NCBI GenBank assembly: GCA_903839085.1
Contig: CAIMBE010000163.1
Span: 1-64,000, forward strand
From: an uncultured beta proteobacterium
GTDB lineage: Bacteria; Pseudomonadota; Gammaproteobacteria; Burkholderiales; Burkholderiaceae_C
Direction: 5' to 3'
DNA length: 64,000 nt
Positions 58,882-64,000 of this stretch are shown here, piece after piece (the stretch's first letter is position 1; every line of letters begins with the position of its first letter). The position numbers were made by a program, and so were the translations under genes. The notes beneath the pieces were generated by a model. The model was not told where the DNA came from. It was given only the letters and a program-made list of their open reading frames with translations, and made no database searches.

Positions 58882-59748
58882 CTAAAGCGCGTGCGCCATC
58901 TCGATGTGCACAATGCCAGCCTCCTCAAAGGGCTCGCCGCGCGGCACAAAGCCGAGCCGGGCATAGAAACCTTCGGCGGACCGCTGCGCGTAAAGCAGCA
59001 CCTCGCGGTCGCCGCGCTCGGCGGCCGCCCGCATCAGCGCGCGCAGCACGTCGCGACCCAGATGGGAGCCGCGCAGCACCCGGTTGACCGCCATGCGCCC
59101 GATGCGCCCGACACCGGGTGCATGCCGGAGCAGGCGCCCGGTTGCCACGGCCAGCCCCAGGCGGTTGCGCACCAGCGCGTGCACGGCCGTCTCGTCGGCC
59201 TGATCCTGCTCGATCGCGGCCGCAATCCCCTGCTCGTCGACAAACACCTCGGTGCGCACCGCGCGCGCCGCGCTTCCCAGATCGTGCCAGTTGCCCACCT
59301 CAACCTGAACCATCGGCGCCCAGGTTTCGTAGGTCAGCAAAATATCGCGAAACGCGGCCGGGACCGGCTTGGAGGTCTGGCTGGCGGGGTCGGCAAAGAC
59401 ATAAACCAGTTCGCAGCTGATCAAATGCCGTTCTGCGCAAAATATGGCGCCCGAGTACAGAATCGACGAGGTGCCGATGCGGCTGCATTTGACCGCCACC
59501 TCCAGCAGGTCGTCCATGCGGGCTGAGGCATGGTATTCAACCGTCGCCTTCTTGACGTACAGATCGCCCGCCAGCGATTGCATGGTCAGGTCGTAGGGCA
59601 AGGCGAGCGCACGCCAGTAGTCGGCAAGGGCGGTGTCGAAGTACATCAGGTAGTGCGAGTTGAAGACAATCTTTTGCATGTCGACCTCGGCCCAGCGTAC
59701 CCGCAAGCGGTGAAAGAAGCGAAAATCGGAGCGGCGTGCGTCGGTCAT
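58882..59748 (-). CDS. 4HBT (YbgC-like hotdog) thioesterase fused to GNAT N-acetyltransferase
   Basis: RVRWAEVDMQKIVFNSHYLMYFDTALADYWRAL hotdog half; WHDLGSAARAVRTEVFVDEQGIAAAIEQDQADETAVHALV...GRIGRMAVNRVLRGSHLGRDVLRALM GNAT half; start chosen internally in ORF 58882..60414. Confidence 0.88.
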   Translation of the reverse strand: MTDARRSDFRFFHRLRVRWAEVDMQKIVFNSHYLMYFDTALADYWRALALPYDLTMQSLAGDLYVKKATVEYHASARMDDLLEVAVKCSRIGTSSILYSGAIFCAERHLISCELVYVFADPASQTSKPVPAAFRDILLTYETWAPMVQVEVGNWHDLGSAARAVRTEVFVDEQGIAAAIEQDQADETAVHALVRNRLGLAVATGRLLRHAPGVGRIGRMAVNRVLRGSHLGRDVLRALMRAAAERGDREVLLYAQRSAEGFYARLGFVPRGEPFEEAGIVHIEMAHAL

Positions 59749-59835
59749 GGTGGTGCCTGTTTCTGTTGATCGGCGTATTTTCATCCCAAATCGTAAGCAT
59801 GCACTGGCACCAACATTGCTAGTATCCGTCGCACC

Positions 59836-62800
59836 ATGTCCATTCACGCCGCCCTGAACCACGTCACCCGATACAGCTACGACCGCTTGGTCACCCTGGG
59901 CCCGCAGGTCATCCGCCTGCGCCCCGCGCCGCATTGCCGCAGCAGGATCATTTCCTACTCGCTCAAGCTTGAACCGGCGGACCACTTCGTCAACTGGCAG
60001 CAGGACCCGTTCGCCAACTACCAGGCGCGCCTGGTCTTTCCAAAAAAGACGCGCAGTTTCAAGGTCACGGTGGATCTGGTGGTTGAAATGGCGGTCTACA
60101 ACCCGTTTGACTTCTTCCTGGAACCGGGCGCCGAAGACTATCCCTTTCAATACGATGAACTGCTCAAGCAGGAACTGGCGCCCTACCTGGCTGCCGAGCC
60201 ACTGACCCAGCGCCTGCGCGACTGCCTGGCGCGCATCAGCCGCGAGAAACGCCGCAGCATCGACTTTCTGGTCGATGTGAACCAGAGGGTGCACCAGGAC
60301 ATCAGCTACCTGATCCGCATGCAGCCGGGGGTGCAGTCGCCCGACGAGACGCTGAAACTCGGCTCCGGCTCGTGCCGCGATTCCGCCTGGCTGCTGGTGC
60401 AACTGATGCGCCACTGCGGTTTGGCGGCCCGCTTTGTCTCAGGCTACCTGATCCAGCTCAAGCCTGACGTCAAATCGCTTGACGGGCCGAGCGGCACGGC
60501 GGTCGACTTCACGGACCTGCATGCCTGGTGTGAGGTCTATCTGCCCGGTGCCGGCTGGATCGGTCTGGACGCGACCTCCGGCCTGCTGGCGGGCGAAGGG
60601 CATATTCCGCTTGCCTGCACGCCGCAACCCTCGGGCGCGGCACCGATAGAGGGCGGCGTCGACGAGTGTGAGGTCACCTTCGAGCACCAGATGGCGGTGA
60701 CACGAATTTACGAGTCACCCCGGGTCACCAAGCCCTATACCGAGGCCCAATGGCAGGACGTCATGGCACTGGGCGAGGCGGTCGACCAGCAGTTGCAGGC
60801 TGGCGACGTGCGCCTGACCATGGGCGGCGAGCCCACCTTTGTTGCCGTCGCTGACCGCGATGCACCGGAGTGGAACACCGATGCACTCGGTCCGACCAAG
60901 CGCGGCTTTGCCACCGCTTTGGTGCAGCGCCTGCGCGCCGAGTACGGTCAGGGTGGTTTCCTGCACTTCGGACAGGGCAAGTGGTATCCCGGCGAGCAGT
61001 TGCCACGCTGGGCCCTGAACATCTACTGGCGTGCCGACGGTCAGCCGGTCTGGGCCGATCCGGCCCTGTTCACCGACGAGAGAACACCCACCCGGTACAG
61101 CAGCGACGACGCACAGCGCTTCGCCCGGGCGCTGGCCGGCCGGCTTGGCATCACCGACCAGTTCATGCAAGGCGCCTACGAGGACGTCTGGTACTACCTG
61201 TGGCGCGAGCGCCGCCTGCCGGTCAATGTGGATCCATTCAAGTCCAGGCTTGACGACGAGAGCGAACGCGCCCGCTTGCGCCGGGTGTTCGAGCAGAAGC
61301 TCGACCGCGTGGTCGGCTATGTGCTTCCCCTCAAGGTCGCTAGCGATGCAGCTTCGACCGGCCCCGCCTGGACCACGGGCTCCTGGTTCCTGCGCGACGA
61401 GCGCCTGTACCTGATGCCGGGCGACTCGCCGATGGGTCTGCGCCTGCCACTGGACGCCCTGCCCTGGGTCAAGGAGGAGGATATCCCGTACCTGATCGAG
61501 CAGGATCCCTGGGCGGACCGTGCTGGCCTGCCAGCGCATCAGGCGCTTGCCGCTCGCTACCTTGGCGCGCAGGCGCCCTCTCCTGCTGGCAGGCAGGCAG
61601 AGCCGGGGTCATCCTCACGCCGGCCCAAGTCGCAGGAGTCGGCGCCCTGGATCGCGCGCACAGCGCTGTGCGTAGAGGTGCGCGACCCGCGCCGCGCGAG
61701 TGGCCCCAGGGCCGAGGCGCTGGGGGAGAAATCGGGCGTGCTGTACATCTTCATGCCGCCGCTTGAAAAGCTCGAACATTATCTGGATCTGCTCGCCGCG
61801 ATCGAGGCCACCGCCAAGAGCCTGGGCCTGCAGATCGTGCTGGAAGGCTACCCGCCGCCGCGTGACCCGCGCCTGAAGCTGTTGCAGGTCACACCCGACC
61901 CGGGGGTCATCGAGGTCAACATTCACCCGGTCGCAAACTGGGCCGATCTGGTCCACAACACCGAGTTCCTGTACCAGGCGGCATTCGAGTCCAAGCTGTC
62001 GGCCGAGAAATTCATGACCGACGGACGCCACACCGGCACGGGCGGCGGCAACCATGTTGTGATGGGTGGCGCCACGCCCGCCGACAGCCCTTTTCTGCGC
62101 AAGCCCGAATTGCTGACCAGCCTGCTCCTGTACTGGCACAACCATCCCGCGCTGAGCTACCTGTTCAGCGGCCTGTTTGTCGGACCGACCAGCCAGGCGC
62201 CAAGGGTCGACGAGGCCCGCAATGACCAGCTCTACGAGTTGGAGATCGCCATCGAACAGATTCACAAGCACCGTGAAATTCACGGTCAATCTCCGGCCGG
62301 GCCGTCCCGAGGCGTGGGGGAGCGTGGCGGGCTCCCCATGCCGCCCTGGCTGGTGGACCGCACCCTGCGCAACATCCTGATCGACGCCACCGGCAACACG
62401 CATCGCAGCGAGTTTTCGATCGACAAGATGTACTCGCCCGATTCGGCCACCGGCCGCCTTGGCTTGCTCGAACTGCGCGCCTTCGAGATGCCACCGCACC
62501 CGCGCATGAGCGTGGTGCAACAACTCCTGCTGCGCGCCCTGGTGGCGCGCTTCTGGCAGACGCCGTACCGCGCGCCGGCGGCGCGCTGGGGCACGCAGTT
62601 GCATGACCGCTTCCTGCTGCCAACTTTCATCCGGATGGACCTTGAGGACGTGCTCACCGAGATGCGCGGCGCTGGCTACGCCTTCGACGGGAGCTGGTTC
62701 GCTCCGCACTGCGAGTTTCGCTTTCCGATGGTCGGTTCGGTTCAGTCGGCCGGCATCGAGCTCACGCTGCGCAACGCGCTGGAGCCCTGGCATGTGATGG

Positions 62801-63273
62801 GCGAGGAAGGCGCGCCGGGCGGCACGGCACGCTATGTCGACTCGTCGCTCGAGCGCATCGAGGTCCATGTGAGCGGCCTCAACGAAAGTCGCTACGTGGT
62901 GACCTGCAACGGTCGCGCCCTGCCCCTTCAGTCCACCGGCACCGCGGGCGAATATGCGGCGGGTGTGCGCTACAAGGCCTGGAACCCGCCATCGAGCCTG
63001 CACCCCGGCATCGGCGTGCACGCGCCGCTGGTCTTTGACATCGTTGACACCTGGATGAAACGCTCGCTGGGTGGCTGCCAGTACCACGTCGCGCACCCGG
63101 GCGGCCTGAGCTACGACAGTTTTCCGGTCAATGCCTACGAGGCTGAGAGTCGGCGCATGTCGCGTTTCGTGGCCATGGGGCACACGCCCGGCACGCTGGT
63201 GATACCGCCGGCCACGATCAACGTGGCGGCCAGTCGCGAGTTTCCATTCACACTCGATTTGCGGCGCCCATAG
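59836..63273 (+). CDS. Transglutaminase-like / DUF2126 large protein
   Basis: 1145 aa; LGSGSCRDSAWLLVQLMRHCGLAARFVSGYLIQL (catalytic Cys), DLHAWCEVYLPGAGWIGLDATSGLLAGEGHIPLACTP; long C-terminal DUF2126-type region. Confidence 0.9.
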   Translation: MSIHAALNHVTRYSYDRLVTLGPQVIRLRPAPHCRSRIISYSLKLEPADHFVNWQQDPFANYQARLVFPKKTRSFKVTVDLVVEMAVYNPFDFFLEPGAEDYPFQYDELLKQELAPYLAAEPLTQRLRDCLARISREKRRSIDFLVDVNQRVHQDISYLIRMQPGVQSPDETLKLGSGSCRDSAWLLVQLMRHCGLAARFVSGYLIQLKPDVKSLDGPSGTAVDFTDLHAWCEVYLPGAGWIGLDATSGLLAGEGHIPLACTPQPSGAAPIEGGVDECEVTFEHQMAVTRIYESPRVTKPYTEAQWQDVMALGEAVDQQLQAGDVRLTMGGEPTFVAVADRDAPEWNTDALGPTKRGFATALVQRLRAEYGQGGFLHFGQGKWYPGEQLPRWALNIYWRADGQPVWADPALFTDERTPTRYSSDDAQRFARALAGRLGITDQFMQGAYEDVWYYLWRERRLPVNVDPFKSRLDDESERARLRRVFEQKLDRVVGYVLPLKVASDAASTGPAWTTGSWFLRDERLYLMPGDSPMGLRLPLDALPWVKEEDIPYLIEQDPWADRAGLPAHQALAARYLGAQAPSPAGRQAEPGSSSRRPKSQESAPWIARTALCVEVRDPRRASGPRAEALGEKSGVLYIFMPPLEKLEHYLDLLAAIEATAKSLGLQIVLEGYPPPRDPRLKLLQVTPDPGVIEVNIHPVANWADLVHNTEFLYQAAFESKLSAEKFMTDGRHTGTGGGNHVVMGGATPADSPFLRKPELLTSLLLYWHNHPALSYLFSGLFVGPTSQAPRVDEARNDQLYELEIAIEQIHKHREIHGQSPAGPSRGVGERGGLPMPPWLVDRTLRNILIDATGNTHRSEFSIDKMYSPDSATGRLGLLELRAFEMPPHPRMSVVQQLLLRALVARFWQTPYRAPAARWGTQLHDRFLLPTFIRMDLEDVLTEMRGAGYAFDGSWFAPHCEFRFPMVGSVQSAGIELTLRNALEPWHVMGEEGAPGGTARYVDSSLERIEVHVSGLNESRYVVTCNGRALPLQSTGTAGEYAAGVRYKAWNPPSSLHPGIGVHAPLVFDIVDTWMKRSLGGCQYHVAHPGGLSYDSFPVNAYEAESRRMSRFVAMGHTPGTLVIPPATINVAASREFPFTLDLRRP

Positions 63274-63282
63274 CGTCAGGCA

Positions 63283-63304
63283 GAAAAAGGCCCGGGCGGG
63301 CCCG
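63283..63304 (-). terminator. Rho-independent terminator for the minus-strand cytochrome gene
   Basis: Minus strand GGCCC-GCCC-GGGCC followed by TTTTT. Confidence 0.6.
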
Positions 63305-63320
63305 CAAGGTGCTCGCCAGC

Positions 63321-64000
63321 TCAGCAATTGGTGTAAGTGCAGCTCGTGCCATGGCTTTTGCCGTGGCAGGTCAGGTTGCAGCTGCCGTTATTGGCCTGGC
63401 CGGCGCTCGACGGCGTGAAACTGCGGAAGGTCACCTGGCTGGTGTCGAAGTTGATCAGCGACGGGTAGTTTGCCGAGCCATGCGGATCGTGGCAGGTGTT
63501 GCAGGTGGCGCCAATGCCGCCTGTGGTGTGTTTGCTATGGCTGCTGCTGCCATTGAATTTGGTGTAGGTCGTGGTGTGGCACTTTGCGCACAGCGCAGAC
63601 CGGGTTCCGGTGTTGGCGCGCTCGAGCAGGCTCGGATTGGTCGAGCCGTGCGGGCCGGCCGGGCCGGCGCCGTTGTTGCCGGGGCCGGCGTTGTTGTTGT
63701 GGCAGTCGCCGCATTTGAGGACGCTCGAACTGGTCCATGGCGAGACCAGCACCGAAGCCGGAGTCACCTGGGGGCAGGCACCGGCGACCGCATGGCACGA
63801 CTTGTTGGAGGTCAGGAAATCGAGCCGGGTATTGTTCTGACCTGAGACACGCGCGGTTTTTGGCGCGGGCTTGTTCAGGCTGTCGGCGTGGCAGCGGAAA
63901 CAGATCTGGTATTCCGCTCCAGCCGGATTGACTTCGATCCCGCTGATGCCGATTCCGCGCACACCGCTGAGCGAGCCCGCCAGCGTGCCGGCGCCGGCCT
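63321..64000 (-). CDS. Multiheme c-type cytochrome (partial, runs off window end)
   Basis: CFRCH, CGDCH, CAKCH, CNTCH heme motifs plus CNLTCH (CxxxCH); frame open to base 64000. Confidence 0.85.
   Translation of the reverse strand, partial: AGAGTLAGSLSGVRGIGISGIEVNPAGAEYQICFRCHADSLNKPAPKTARVSGQNNTRLDFLTSNKSCHAVAGACPQVTPASVLVSPWTSSSVLKCGDCHNNNAGPGNNGAGPAGPHGSTNPSLLERANTGTRSALCAKCHTTTYTKFNGSSSHSKHTTGGIGATCNTCHDPHGSANYPSLINFDTSQVTFRSFTPSSAGQANNGSCNLTCHGKSHGTSCTYTNC

Noticed and set aside
1-64000. CRISPR arrays, tRNA/rRNA genes, IS elements, prophage
   Set aside because: No regular repeat-spacer pattern, tRNA-like cloverleaf, transposase or phage gene was noticed by eye; tRNAscan-SE, CRISPR and IS searches would be decisive.

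Overview
The window looks like a GC-rich chromosomal segment from a betaproteobacterium, probably Burkholderiales/Comamonadaceae (Rhodoferax/Polaromonas-like). That placement is inferred from gene content and order, not from a search. Most of it is housekeeping: serB, mfd, ispDF, rimP-nusA-infB-rbfA-truB-typA, smpB-ratA-ratB, guaBA, tadA, and holB-tmk-mltG-ygfZ. The accessory part is about 1-15.5 kb. It holds an edge-truncated Cache/HAMP/multi-PAS/GAF sensor; iorB plus an IorA-GltD-polyferredoxin fusion; a probable Tat-exported GH10 xylanase; a 3-hydroxyacyl-CoA dehydrogenase/enoyl-CoA hydratase fusion in the reverse of FadB order; an SbnI/SerK-like ParB-fold protein (candidate free L-serine kinase); a TrpB2-type tryptophan synthase beta homolog; and serB. 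The best candidate for an undescribed system is the SbnI-like kinase + TrpB2 + SerB group: enzymes predicted to make, use and hydrolyse O-phospho-L-serine, with a shared GCATAyyGTATACsG element at both putative promoters and indolepyruvate oxidoreductase genes nearby. Two class III nucleotide cyclases with unusual partner domains (MerR-type HTH and FHA) are also present. I saw no CRISPR array, tRNA, rRNA or IS element. Everything was read by eye from the sequence and supplied ORFs; no database search was run.
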